53,362 nt of DNA. Origin: a virus. Of the stretch, positions 43,124 through 51,321 are shown piece by piece. Under the pieces are notes generated by a model. The model was given only the letters and a program-made list of their open reading frames with translations, had not been told where the DNA came from and made no database searches. A program made the position numbers and the translations under genes. Position 1 is the stretch's first letter. Each line of letters starts with the position of its first letter. The stretch spans positions 1-53,362 of the IMG/VR virus record IMGVR_UViG_3300044707_001188. One strand, given 5' to 3'.

Positions 43124-43647
43124 GCTGTCAGCGCTCCGACATCGCCACGGCAGGCAAAGTGCAACAACGCCAGTGCGTCGGCCTCGTTGTCGTCGCCAGG
43201 GTCGAAGCCGAGGCTGTGCATGGCGCTGATGACCTCATCCTTGCCGGCATTGCCGCGCCCGGTAGCCGAGCGCTTGATGGTCGCCACCGGCACGCCCTGA
43301 TAAGGCACACCGACAGATTCGCACCAGGCCGCCAGATGGCCCAGAAAAGCCCCGTAGGCGTGCGCGGCCGCCGTACCCTTATGCGCCCTCACCTCTTCGA
43401 AGAAAACGCCTCCTAGAGGCCCTACGCCCCGCTGAAGCTCGTTCAGCCAGGCCACGAACCTGAGCAGCGGCATACCGCCGCCCTCAAACCGCCCGGGTTT
43501 GAAGCGCTGCGTGCCGGAAATGATCTGCCCAGTGCCGTCGCGAATCGCCCAGCCGGTGTTCTGGCCGAGATCGAGCGCGAGTACGGGGTCGCTGCCGGTA
43601 ATCGTCGATCCGGGCTGCGGCGATGAGGGCTGGTGTTTTCTGGACAT
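43120..43647 (-). CDS. RuvC-like Holliday junction resolvase
   Basis: 175 residues with GGAGG 5-6 nt before the ATG. RNase H-fold catalytic acids: Asp26 in LALDLGQNTGW, Glu84/85 in GVFFEEVRAHKG, and the late acids Asp153-Glu155-Asp157 in DDNEADALALLH; basic IKRSATGRGNAGKDEV between them. Related to RuvC and phage resolvases that trim branched DNA before packaging. It opens the packaging operon that runs to the terminase genes, under the promoter proposed in the AT-rich block upstream. Confidence 0.85.
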   Translation of the reverse strand: MSRKHQPSSPQPGSTITGSDPVLALDLGQNTGWAIRDGTGQIISGTQRFKPGRFEGGGMPLLRFVAWLNELQRGVGPLGGVFFEEVRAHKGTAAAHAYGAFLGHLAAWCESVGVPYQGVPVATIKRSATGRGNAGKDEVISAMHSLGFDPGDDNEADALALLHFACRGDVGALTA

Positions 43648-43773
43648 GCGTCCTCCATGGTTGTCGGGTCAACCTGGAGGAGCGCTGGCACTGCCGGGTC
43701 AGGGCGGTGCGGCTCCCTCACGTCGGGATTCGGCGCCGGTGGCCTCAAGCCGGACCGGCTGCCGAGGAAAACT

Positions 43774-43794
43774 TTCAAAATTTCAGTCATTCAA
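43774..43794 (+). repeat. TTCA triad, direct copy A (iteron-like)
   Basis: Three TTCA cores at 8-bp spacing: TTCAAAAT, TTCAGTCA, TTCAA. 19 of 21 positions match copy B 54 bp away. Confidence 0.65.
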
Positions 43795-43819
43795 CCCCGT
43801 CTACTATTGAGAGGGGGTC

Positions 43820-43848
43820 TCTATAACTTCAATATTTCATTCATTCAA
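43820..43848 (-). promoter_or_regulatory. Sigma70-like promoter for the resolvase-terminase operon
   Basis: On the minus strand TTGAAT, then a 17-base spacer, then TATAGA. The expected start of transcription lies near 43812, about 165 nt before the resolvase ATG. The -35 is part of iteron copy B, so a replication protein bound there could repress it. Confidence 0.5.
43828..43848 (+). repeat. TTCA triad, direct copy B (iteron-like)
   Basis: TTCAATAT, TTCATTCA, TTCAA: three TTCA cores at 8-bp spacing, two mismatches to copy A. Overlaps the proposed promoter. Confidence 0.65.
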
Positions 43849-43923
43849 TATATATCGAAGATCAAGGGCAGAGAGGCCCACCCGTCGCGCGCGAGAGGAT
43901 GTGTGTATATCTATAGACCCCCC

Positions 43924-43944
43924 TTGAAGGTTTGAAGTTTTGAA
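43924..43944 (-). repeat. TTCA triad, inverted copy C (iteron-like)
   Basis: On the plus strand TTGAAGGT, TTGAAGTT, TTGAA; read on the minus strand, TTCAAAAC, TTCAAACC, TTCAA. It matches copy A at 17 of 21 positions and keeps the 8-bp spacing. Confidence 0.65.
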
Positions 43945-44041
43945 GCGAACGTCGGAATCGAAGCAAATCCTTTACCGATCAAAGACTTGCGTGATCGATA
44001 CCGTCGCTTGCGCCTTGAAGCTCGCATTGTGAAGGCATCCA

Positions 44042-46369
44042 TCACCTGCCAACTGCCCTCAGCAACTGGCCTGGTCGCCTGATGGAGGCCACCATTTCTG
44101 CCTCAACCAGGCCCGCCTCGATCAGGGTTTGAAGCACACCATCCCGCTGGCGGCTGTCCATGAACTGCGTGCGACGCGTGAATTCGCTGCGCAACATGCC
44201 GGCATCGCCTGCATCGCGAAGCAACTTGAGCGCCCGCTTGTGATGCTGCTCGATGGGGTTCTCCGACACCCTGGCGTCGGCCTCTCGCATGGCGTACTCG
44301 GCGCAGTGCTTTGCGATCAGCAGCCCCCACTCGGCGTCGTGGTCTTCGATCTGCGGGTTCACGGCGTCGCGTGAGACCGAGCGGATCAGCGCCAGCTTGG
44401 TCGCGTGCTCCTCGATCCGCGCCAGGATGGACGCGTTCGCCGTGCCCCGCGCTCCGCGCAACCGCACCATGATCGAGCGGTCCAGCGCCTGGAACACGGC
44501 GCGCGCCTGTGGCGTCATGCGCACCACGCGCGGATCGACCGTCACCTGGTTGATGGCTCCGCAGTCGGCGAGGTTGCCATTGAGCTTGCCCCCGCCCTCA
44601 TGGATCGCGATCAGTCGGCCGATCACATCCTGCGGCGGGTCGACCACGCCGAACTGCTCATTGCTGTCAGGGAAGTCGTCCTCGCTCTCCACGATCAGAA
44701 ACCGCGCCAGCGAACCGTCGGCCACGTTGGCCGCCTGCAGCGCCTGCCAGAAGTGCAGCGGCGTGGTCGTGCCGTAGACGCACAAGCACGGCTGGTGGAT
44801 CAGCCGGTGCGCGTCGTTGTGCTTTGCACTCGCGTACTCGATGCCGAAGTAGGTCGTGCCGGCCGTCGTGAACAGCTCCGTCATCAAGTCCAGGATCTCG
44901 GTGACGAATCGGGGCGAGCCCTTGCGGTCGGCCGCTGCGGCCAGGAACATCCCGAACTCGTCCAGTTGGAACAGGATCGAGGGCTGGCGCACCATGGCCG
45001 TGAGCAGCCCGGAGCCCGAGGCGATCTTGTTCCCGCCGATGTACTGCGTGAGCCCGGCGCGGCCAAACAGCTCGTTGATCACTACCCGGGCGTGGTTCTT
45101 GCCCGCTCCGCTTTCGGCGATACCGACCATGTAGAGGTTGGACCGCACGTTGGTCTCGGTGCGGTACTTGCGCCCCATCAGCGCGCCGACAGCGCACAGG
45201 CTGGCCGCGAGAGCCAGCACCGGCTGCGGACGCTTGGCCGTGATGACCATCAGATTGATCATGTCGGCGATCACGCCGCCAACGTTGTCCCAGCCTGGGG
45301 GCATGGGTATCCGCGGCGGCGGACCAGGCGGTGGTGTTGACGGCGGTGCCGGTGAAGCAGCCACAGGCGCGACGCCGACGGACCTAGTGGGCAACGAGTC
45401 CAGCAGCGCCCTGGCCGGGTGCTCTTCTGCCACCGGGATCTCGCCGTTGAGCTGAAGGTGAGGGGCGGGTTGCCAGCCTGCGTCGAGCGCAAGCCCGTAG
45501 ATCGTGCCTGCGCCAATGCGCTCAGGCTCGAACCCTGCCCAAGCCTTCGCCGTGACCGCAGGTCGGTTCTTGGCCGACGTGGCGGACCACGCTTCGAACA
45601 GACACGCCCCCTCATCGCCGAGCGCACCCTTGATCGCCATGCCGATACGCACCCAGCTGTCGTAGTCCAGGTCGGCGTTGGCGATGTGGGGCAGCGCCGA
45701 CTCGACCGCTTCGAAGGTGCCCCGCAGTTCGGCCTTCGCGAGGGTCACCCCTGCGTCTCGAGGCCGTGTCGGCAGGCCAACCGGTCGATGCTCCGGCGGC
45801 ACCAGCTCGATGGCCTGCGCAACGAAGGCGCGCACCTGCTCTTGCGTGACCGTTGGCAGATCCGACAGATCCACATCCGCGAGACTGGCCACGGGCCAGT
45901 CATAGGGCTTGCCGGTGTCGGGGTGCAGCGCATAGGCGACGAACTGCTGCCCGACGCCGAGAACCTCGATGGGGTGCTGCTTGAAGCCCCGGAAGGGTTC
46001 TGCAGCCCGGTAGACCAGCAGCCGCTTCGGCGCACGCCCGATGCGCACGGCCGGCGTCTGGCCGAGCTCGCGCATGGCCAGTGCCTGGATCGCGTCGGCG
46101 ACTTCCGGCGAGTGCACCACATCGATGTCGATGCCGATCACATTGCCTGCCGCAATACCGACGCCGGCCTCCGGCCAGCTCGCCCAGACGGAGACCTCGG
46201 ACTCGGTGGTATCGCGCTCGCAGTGCCGCGACCACTGGGCGTAGCCGTGCCAGGCGTTGCGCGAGTAGGCGCCGGGGCTCTTGGCTCCAGGCCGGATGGG
46301 GAGGATACGGTAGCCGCGGTCGACCAGCGTCGGCCCGTACCGGGCCATGAAGTCGGCCTGAACCGTCAC
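44042..46369 (-). CDS. Bifunctional prim-pol / AAA helicase replication protein
   Basis: 775 residues from GTG 46367-46369, preceded by GGAGGAG and sharing GTGA with the stop of the gene upstream. The N-terminal prim-pol domain begins VTVQADFMARYGPTLVDRGY and carries GIDIDVV (Asp81, Asp83), the catalytic D-x-D of archaeo-eukaryotic primase-polymerases. A PriCT-2-like block (YDSWVRIGMAIKGALGDEGA) follows, then a Pro-rich linker and an AAA ATPase: Walker A GIAESGAGKN (about 416-424), Walker B LFQLDEFGM (about 460). This is the YfjI/DUF3987-like arrangement of phage primase-helicases. It would start replication at the neighbouring AT-rich block. A long in-frame upstream extension has no ribosome site and was left out. 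Confidence 0.85.
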   Translation of the reverse strand: MTVQADFMARYGPTLVDRGYRILPIRPGAKSPGAYSRNAWHGYAQWSRHCERDTTESEVSVWASWPEAGVGIAAGNVIGIDIDVVHSPEVADAIQALAMRELGQTPAVRIGRAPKRLLVYRAAEPFRGFKQHPIEVLGVGQQFVAYALHPDTGKPYDWPVASLADVDLSDLPTVTQEQVRAFVAQAIELVPPEHRPVGLPTRPRDAGVTLAKAELRGTFEAVESALPHIANADLDYDSWVRIGMAIKGALGDEGACLFEAWSATSAKNRPAVTAKAWAGFEPERIGAGTIYGLALDAGWQPAPHLQLNGEIPVAEEHPARALLDSLPTRSVGVAPVAASPAPPSTPPPGPPPRIPMPPGWDNVGGVIADMINLMVITAKRPQPVLALAASLCAVGALMGRKYRTETNVRSNLYMVGIAESGAGKNHARVVINELFGRAGLTQYIGGNKIASGSGLLTAMVRQPSILFQLDEFGMFLAAAADRKGSPRFVTEILDLMTELFTTAGTTYFGIEYASAKHNDAHRLIHQPCLCVYGTTTPLHFWQALQAANVADGSLARFLIVESEDDFPDSNEQFGVVDPPQDVIGRLIAIHEGGGKLNGNLADCGAINQVTVDPRVVRMTPQARAVFQALDRSIMVRLRGARGTANASILARIEEHATKLALIRSVSRDAVNPQIEDHDAEWGLLIAKHCAEYAMREADARVSENPIEQHHKRALKLLRDAGDAGMLRSEFTRRTQFMDSRQRDGVLQTLIEAGLVEAEMVASIRRPGQLLRAVGR

Positions 46370-46641
46370 TGGCGCTCCTCCTTGTCGGTCTTCTCGCGGG
46401 TCGGCAACCGGCATCCTGGTCGGACACCGTCGACGAACCCGTCGATGCCCCGGTGGAAGGTGGTCCCTGGGTGCAGGCAGCGGAAATGCGCGATGCGCGA
46501 GCGCTGGAACTCGGGCGTGCAGTCCTCGCAGAACTCGCTCGGGCCTGGTCGCACGCGCACTGTCATCGACTTCCACGCTCGGTACTGGCGGGCGGAGGAA
46601 AAGCACGGCGGCACGCCGTGCGAGCTGGGGATTGCGCTCAT
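46366..46641 (-). CDS. Small Cys-containing phage protein
   Basis: 91 residues from ATG 46639-46641, with GAAAGG about 7 nt upstream. EFCEDCTPEFQRSRIAHFRCLHPG has a C-x-x-C pair and later Cys and His residues, a probable zinc-binding knuckle. The rest is basic. Its stop overlaps the primase GTG, so it is translationally coupled to it. It may be a DNA-binding helper of the primase. Family not recognised. Confidence 0.6.
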   Translation of the reverse strand: MSAIPSSHGVPPCFSSARQYRAWKSMTVRVRPGPSEFCEDCTPEFQRSRIAHFRCLHPGTTFHRGIDGFVDGVRPGCRLPTREKTDKEERQ

Positions 46642-46654
46642 GGCGGGCCTTTCT

Positions 46655-46978
46655 TCAGATCGGGGGGTCATCGGCGTACGCCCTGCGCAGGGTGTCCTGG
46701 TACTCGGTGACGATGACATCAACGAGCCGACCCCACTCCTGCTCCGACCAAGTCGTCAGGTCGGTTCTTGACAGCAACTCGACATAGGCGCCGCCCGCCT
46801 GGGATGCCGCGTCCAAGGCGGCCGCCTCGTGCTTGTTCGGGTTGATCATTCCTTTGAGCCTCGCAGCAATGTCCATGCAGCGCATGGAGCACAACTTCAC
46901 GGTGGGCGCGGCCACCCGGATGAGGTGCGGCGCGAAGCCGAACCCCCGGGCGTCGCGCCGGCAGATAGCGCACAGCAT
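46655..46978 (-). CDS. DUF6511-like small protein
   Basis: 107 residues. It begins MLCAICRRDARGFGFAP with C-x-x-C, then the pair KLCSMRCMDIAARLKG (C-x-x-x-C), giving four cysteines for one zinc site, and ends DTLRRAYADDPPI. I associate this pattern with DUF6511, a small phage protein next to helicases. ATG overlaps the helicase stop by one base (TGATG). Function unknown. Confidence 0.65.
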   Translation of the reverse strand: MLCAICRRDARGFGFAPHLIRVAAPTVKLCSMRCMDIAARLKGMINPNKHEAAALDAASQAGGAYVELLSRTDLTTWSEQEWGRLVDVIVTEYQDTLRRAYADDPPI

Positions 46979-48552
46979 CAGAAACGCGCGCCGACGACCT
47001 TCGTGTACTGGCCGTCTGGGCGCACCTTGATGTGGGTGGGCACGCGCAGTCGGTCGCGCATCGCCAGCGCGTCGACTACGCGGGCAGGTACAGGCATGCC
47101 GGGCGCCCTTGTCGCCCACCAGCCGCGCGCCACCTTGCCGGGGAACCCATCGTGCTCCAGGCAGACGAACTCGCTATGCCGGGCCAACCCGCTGTGGTAG
47201 TCCACGCGCATGCTGGGGGGCTTGCCCGGCTTGCGGTGCAGCGAATAGCTCACACCCGTCACACGTACCGCCTGCGGTTCCGGCGAGCTGACGACCTCTA
47301 GTTCACTGGCCTCGGGATCGATCTTGGGCGGCGCCCTCATGAACACATGGCCGCAGTCCGGGCATTCGCACAACGCCGCGTGAATGATCGAATCGCACTC
47401 GGGGCACACCTTCGTCGGTGCAGCACCACCGCCGTCGCCGGGTTTACCGCGAGGCCTGACGACGTCGATGGGGCCGTGCCTGGCGATGTTGCCCGCGAAG
47501 TCCAGCACCAGGCAGTTCTTCTTGCCCGGTGAGAGGCGACTGCCTCGGCCGACCATCTGCACGTACAAACCTGTGGACTGCGTAGGACGAAGCATCGCGA
47601 TCAAGTCCACCGCCGGGGCGTTGAAGCCGGTGGTCAACACGTTCGCGTTGGTCAGGCACTGGATCTCGCCGGCCTTGAAAGCAGCGATCAGGGCTTCGCG
47701 CTCCGGGCCCGGTGTGTCCCCGACGATGGTCGCGCAGCTCACGCCGCGCGCGAGGATGGCATCGCGGACGTGGTGAGCGTGTCCGACGCCTGCGCAGAAG
47801 ACCAGCCAGCTGCGCCGGCCGTGGCTGTACCGGAAGATCTCGTCGACGGCCGCCTGCGTGATCACGTTGGTGTCGACCGCACGCTCCAACTGCTTGCCGA
47901 TGAAGTCGCCACCGCGCGAGCCGACACCGCGAACATCAAGCTGCGTCTTCGTGCGCTTGGACACCAGCGGGCTGAGGTAGCCACCGTCGATCAGTCTGCG
48001 CACCGAGACGTCGTAGGCCACATCCGTGAACAGCGCGCCCTTCCCCTCGTGGAGCTTGCCCGAGTCAAGCCTGTACGGCGTCGCAGTCAGGCCGATGATC
48101 TTCAGCGAGGAATTGATGCCCTGCAACTGGCCGAGGAAGCGTCGGTACATCGCGCTGTCACTGCGCGGGATGAGGTGAGCCTCATCCACCAGGACCAGAT
48201 CGACGTGACCGATCTCGTCTGCCCGCCGCTGCACAGACTGGATGCCGCAGAACAGGATGCGTGCACGAGACTCGCGCCGGCGCAGCCCGGCCGAGTAGAT
48301 GCCGGCCGGGGCCTCGGGCCACAGTCGCATCAGCTCCGCATGGTTCTGCTGAATCAGCTCGCGCACATGGGTGACGACGAGGATGCGCTGGTCGGGGTGT
48401 TCACGCAGAACGCCCTCGATGAACGAGGCCATCACCAGCGACTTGCCGCCGGCCGTCGGGATGACGATCAGCGGGTTGCCGCTGTGGTGTTCGAAGTAGC
48501 CGTAGAGGCTGTCGATCGCCTCGGCCTGATAGGTTCGCAGCGGGAGCTTCAT
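46978..48552 (-). CDS. DEAD/DEAH-box SF2 helicase with C-terminal zinc finger
   Basis: 524 residues from ATG 48550-48552, sharing ATGA with the nuclease stop. Helicase motifs: RTYQAEAIDSLYGYF (Q-like), IPTAGGKSLVMA (motif I), LVDEAHLI (DEAH, motif II), IGLTATPYR (III), LTNANVLTTGFNAPAVD, and QMVGRGSRL (VI). A C-terminal CPECDSIIHAALCECPDCGHVF is a four-Cys zinc ribbon. Similar helicases of phages assist replication or recombination by unwinding or branch migration. The earlier TTG/ATG positions were rejected for lack of a ribosome site. Confidence 0.85.
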   Translation of the reverse strand: MKLPLRTYQAEAIDSLYGYFEHHSGNPLIVIPTAGGKSLVMASFIEGVLREHPDQRILVVTHVRELIQQNHAELMRLWPEAPAGIYSAGLRRRESRARILFCGIQSVQRRADEIGHVDLVLVDEAHLIPRSDSAMYRRFLGQLQGINSSLKIIGLTATPYRLDSGKLHEGKGALFTDVAYDVSVRRLIDGGYLSPLVSKRTKTQLDVRGVGSRGGDFIGKQLERAVDTNVITQAAVDEIFRYSHGRRSWLVFCAGVGHAHHVRDAILARGVSCATIVGDTPGPEREALIAAFKAGEIQCLTNANVLTTGFNAPAVDLIAMLRPTQSTGLYVQMVGRGSRLSPGKKNCLVLDFAGNIARHGPIDVVRPRGKPGDGGGAAPTKVCPECDSIIHAALCECPDCGHVFMRAPPKIDPEASELEVVSSPEPQAVRVTGVSYSLHRKPGKPPSMRVDYHSGLARHSEFVCLEHDGFPGKVARGWWATRAPGMPVPARVVDALAMRDRLRVPTHIKVRPDGQYTKVVGARF

Positions 48553-49493
48553 GCGCAGACCTCCATTTGCTTGTCGGACCCCTGGTCGCGCCAGCACTGA
48601 CCGTCAGGGAATTCGTACTCCACCCAGTCGTCGCCAGCGTCGATCTGCTTGCCGGGCACCAAAGCCGGCAGGTACAGGTGGCGCTCGCAGCCCTGGCGCT
48701 GCTCTGCCATCGGCAGGGGCCTGTCGTGGCGGTCGCAGTGCCACCCCCCATCGACCGGCGTGGCACTCAGGCAGGTGCGGCAGTTGACCGACGCTGGCTG
48801 CTGCCCGTGGCAGATGTCCCGGTAGTCGCAGAACCGACACTGGAACCAGGTCGGGTCGTCGCTAAGCCTGGGCGCGGGCGCACTGGCCGAGATGACCCGA
48901 GCCGCCTTGTCGAGCAGGCCTTGTGCGAGGGCCGGGTCCGCGGGTACGCGCTCGACGTGGATGTCGTCGGAATCCTTGCACACGGCGACGTACATCGCCC
49001 ACTGCAGGCCCGACAGGTGAAGGTAGGTCTGCATCTGCGCGTGGTGCTGCGGCTTGCTCACCTTGACGCCACGCACCTGCAGGTCGCCGAAGCTCTTGAC
49101 GCCATGCGTCTTGAACTCCACGACGTGCCAGGTGCCAGGGTCCTCGAGCAGGCCGTGCGCGATGGCATCCATCGAGCCGCCGAAATGCCCGCCGTGCGTC
49201 TCGACCCGGAACTGCCGTCCGGTGTCGGGATCGACTTCGAGCACGGTGGCGCCGGTGCGCCGAAGGTTGCGCACCAGGCGCGCCTCCTCCAGTTGTCCGG
49301 TCTCGAACAGACGCAGGATGCGCCCCGGGAACTGCGTGGCCTTGGCCCAGCGAAATGCGTACCAGAGCGCACGCTCGCACTCCGTGCCGATCAAGGACGC
49401 CCCCAAGTGCGGACGCCTGCCGTCGCCGGCGTCGACCTCGTAGTTGCGGAAGATCGCCTCACGGGTCGTGATGGGGTCGATAGCCTCAGTCAT
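48549..49493 (-). CDS. PD-(D/E)XK nuclease, Cas4-like with Fe-S cysteines
   Basis: 314 residues from ATG 49491-49493, overlapping the preceding stop (ATGACTGA). PD-(D/E)XK core: GGSMDAIA, then WHVVEFKTHG (the E-x-K), then QHHAQMQTYLHLSGL. A Cys in GTECERALWY and the later C-x-x-C-x-x-x-x-x-C (QCRFCDYRDICHG) make the four-Cys 4Fe-4S arrangement seen in Cas4 and RecB-like phage exonucleases. A further Cys/His cluster (NCRTC, HCDRH) may be a zinc finger. It should process DNA ends for recombination with the Sak4-like ATPase. Confidence 0.8.
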   Translation of the reverse strand: MTEAIDPITTREAIFRNYEVDAGDGRRPHLGASLIGTECERALWYAFRWAKATQFPGRILRLFETGQLEEARLVRNLRRTGATVLEVDPDTGRQFRVETHGGHFGGSMDAIAHGLLEDPGTWHVVEFKTHGVKSFGDLQVRGVKVSKPQHHAQMQTYLHLSGLQWAMYVAVCKDSDDIHVERVPADPALAQGLLDKAARVISASAPAPRLSDDPTWFQCRFCDYRDICHGQQPASVNCRTCLSATPVDGGWHCDRHDRPLPMAEQRQGCERHLYLPALVPGKQIDAGDDWVEYEFPDGQCWRDQGSDKQMEVCA

Positions 49494-49869
49494 GGGGTAC
49501 CTCCAGTGCTTGCTCATGGAGCTTGCGCGCCCTGGCCAGCGCCCGGGACCACGACGCTTCGTCATAGTCCTCGCGCAGCACGCTGATCAGCACATCTTTC
49601 AAGCCGTCGCGGCGCGCGGGTCCAAGCAGCCGCTCGAGTTGAAGTTGCACCATCGCGATCTCTCTTCGCTTGTGGCGCAGCGCCGTGCTGGCGCGGTGAA
49701 ACCAGTCCGGGTCGGCGTTTATCTTCTCGGCCTGCCGTCGCAGGTCGCGCGTGGAAATCTCGATGCGGATGGACCGCAGCTCGTCGTGGAGCTCGACCAG
49801 TCGAGCCCGACACCCTTGCGGCGTGTCGGGCAGACCAGCCACCGATTCAGAGGTGGCGAAGTCATGCAT
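49486..49869 (-). CDS. Helical phage protein, unknown, in the recombination operon
   Basis: 127 residues, highly charged and helical: RLVELHDELRSIRIEISTRDLRRQAEKI, then TALRHKRREIAMVQLQLERLLGPARRD and WSRALARARKLHEQALE. Coiled-coil-like. No known motif. It lies between the DUF669 and nuclease genes and overlaps the nuclease start, so a structural or adaptor role in the recombination complex is possible. Family not recognised. Confidence 0.55.
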   Translation of the reverse strand: MHDFATSESVAGLPDTPQGCRARLVELHDELRSIRIEISTRDLRRQAEKINADPDWFHRASTALRHKRREIAMVQLQLERLLGPARRDGLKDVLISVLREDYDEASWSRALARARKLHEQALEVPHD

Positions 49870-49881
49870 GTGCCACCCCCG

Positions 49882-50403
49882 TCAACCCTGGCGCTTCCAG
49901 GGCAGGCTGCGAGGCGCCTGGGTCGGCTGAGCAGCAGATGCCGGTCCGGGAGGCGTCGACGGTGCCGGCCGTGGTGCAACCGGAGTCGGCGCCGGTCCAC
50001 CCAGTTGGGCACGCGGCAGGAAACGCTTGACCGAGTTGCGTTCGTCGTAGCCGTTCTTGGCGGGTTCGACGCGCACGTCGGCGATCAGCGGGATGTGGTG
50101 CAGCTGCTCCGAGGAGGTCACCTGGGCCTTGCCCACAGCACGACAGATGCTGGAAAGCGTCTGCTCGGCGTACTGAACCGTCCTCGGGTTGTCGTTGGTC
50201 AGATTCAGCCGCTCGAACACCTTGCGACCGGTGTGCTGCCCCTCGATGATCTCAAGTTCAATTTCCAGGTACTCCCCGCGTCCGTCCCTCGTCGGGCGGA
50301 ACTCGCTGCGGACGATGTGCGCTGGGTACTGGCCGGCAGGCAGTGGCGTGTACTGCGGCGCCGGGATGGAGGAAGCGTCGAACGGGAAAGCGAAGTTAGG
50401 CAT
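49882..50403 (-). CDS. DUF669-like phage protein, probable ssDNA-binding partner
   Basis: 173 residues. The N-terminal 120 residues fit DUF669: MPNFAFPFDASSIPAP, then LPAGQYPAHIVRSEFRPTR and EYLEIELEIIEGQHTGRKVFERLNL, then VKRFLPRAQL. The tail is Pro/Ala-rich and ends PWKRQG, a basic-aromatic tip like those of single-strand binding proteins. DUF669 genes routinely neighbour AAA_24/Sak4 ATPases in phages, as here. It probably coats ssDNA in recombination or replication; this is family knowledge plus context. Confidence 0.75.
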   Translation of the reverse strand: MPNFAFPFDASSIPAPQYTPLPAGQYPAHIVRSEFRPTRDGRGEYLEIELEIIEGQHTGRKVFERLNLTNDNPRTVQYAEQTLSSICRAVGKAQVTSSEQLHHIPLIADVRVEPAKNGYDERNSVKRFLPRAQLGGPAPTPVAPRPAPSTPPGPASAAQPTQAPRSLPWKRQG

Positions 50404-50429
50404 GTGAAGATCCTTGTAGATGGTGTCGA

Positions 50430-51221
50430 TCAGACGGCTGCACTGGGCGCCGTGTCGAGGTCGATGAGCAGCGGCTGCAGGGCAGCGGGCATCGCCTGGG
50501 CAAAGGCGTGCCAGTCCAGGGGCAGCGTGTCGGGCAGGCCGTAGCGGTTCTTGGCGATGAACGCCGGGCGCTCGGTGGTGTGGATCAGGCGTTCGCCCGA
50601 GCCCACCGCGCGGTTGACCCGCTTGCTGAAGCCGACGTCCGACCGGACCGTGGAGACCCTGTAGTTGGCGAACAGGATCACGTCAGCGTGTTCCTGCACC
50701 AGGGCGGCCGCTCGCGTGTGCAGCTTGATGCCGTACCGGTCGAAGGGCTCGTGCTCCGGGCTGTCGAACCGCCGGATCTCGGAGTGCGCGGTCTGCACCA
50801 CCGTCATCCCGCGTTCGTCGCGCAGGGCGTTCAAGCCGTCGAGGTACTGGCGCCAAAGCGCCAGCGCAGCGATGTAGCCCTTGCCGTAGCCGGGTTCCTC
50901 GATCGAGGCCCAGCCATTGTCCCGACAGGCCTTGGCCTGGATCAGCGGCTCCAGCCAGTCCAGGCTGTCCACGACGACGGTGCGGAAGTCGTGGTCATCG
51001 CTGTACAGCGACGCCAGGTGGCCCATGACGTCGTCATAGCTGCGCGCCAGCGGGAAGTGATCCACCTGGCACATGCCCAGACCGTCCTCGGTCGGGATGA
51101 CCACGGGCCGGAGCGCCGACGCGCCGAACGTCGTCTTGCCGACGCCGGACACGCCGAAGATGATCATCCTCGGCGGCTGTGGCCCGCAGGCCTGCGCTAT
51201 TCGGGTGAGCGGCACCTTCAT
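50430..51221 (-). CDS. AAA_24 / Sak4-like RecA-fold ATPase
   Basis: 263 residues from ATG 51219-51221 with a G-rich ribosome site (AAGGGGG). Walker A GVSGVGKTTF (about residues 23-32), Walker B FRTVVVDSLDWLE, then LWRQYLDGLNALRDERGMTVVQTAHSE (motif C-like Gln/Ser region). No N-terminal or C-terminal extra domains, as for Sak4 single-strand annealing ATPases. Works with DUF669/SSB partners in phage recombination. The first 14 codons of the longer frame were discarded. Confidence 0.8.
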   Translation of the reverse strand: MKVPLTRIAQACGPQPPRMIIFGVSGVGKTTFGASALRPVVIPTEDGLGMCQVDHFPLARSYDDVMGHLASLYSDDHDFRTVVVDSLDWLEPLIQAKACRDNGWASIEEPGYGKGYIAALALWRQYLDGLNALRDERGMTVVQTAHSEIRRFDSPEHEPFDRYGIKLHTRAAALVQEHADVILFANYRVSTVRSDVGFSKRVNRAVGSGERLIHTTERPAFIAKNRYGLPDTLPLDWHAFAQAMPAALQPLLIDLDTAPSAAV

Positions 51222-51319
51222 GGCTGCACCCCCTTCCCGTCGTCCGGCCCGGCCCGACCACACTTGTGCGAAGGCATAGCTCCGCCTGCCCCCTGCGGGG
51301 CATCTCGATGAGTACGCAT
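51218..51319 (-). CDS. 33-residue ORF coupling HTH and Sak4-like genes
   Basis: ATG two bases beyond the HTH stop, preceded by GGAGG at 6 nt; its TGA overlaps the ATG of the ATPase gene (ATGA). The 33 residues include MRTHRDAPQGAGGAMPSHKCGRAGPDDGKG. Third-position GC is only about 56%, below neighbours, so it may serve as a coupling leader rather than as a conserved protein. No family. Confidence 0.4.
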   Translation of the reverse strand: MRTHRDAPQGAGGAMPSHKCGRAGPDDGKGVQP

Positions 51320-51321
51320 GG

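Larger units (their letters stand above)
43812..43924. other. AT-rich origin-like block with inverted repeat and iteron-like triads
   Basis: The 394 bp between the primase and resolvase genes contain no gene. The left arm AGGGGGTCTCTATA (43812-43825) and right arm TATAGACCCCCCT (43912-43924) form an inverted repeat. TTCA triads A and B are direct, and C is inverted. TATATATC and TGTGTATATC supply easily melted sequence amid very GC-rich neighbours. Position directly downstream of the prim-pol gene fits an origin of replication or a primase-controlled operator. Function is inferred. Confidence 0.5.

Noticed and set aside
46370-46606. N-terminal extension of the primase
   Set aside because: In frame but Arg/Pro-rich and overlapping the small Cys gene; the GTG at 46369 has an excellent ribosome site.
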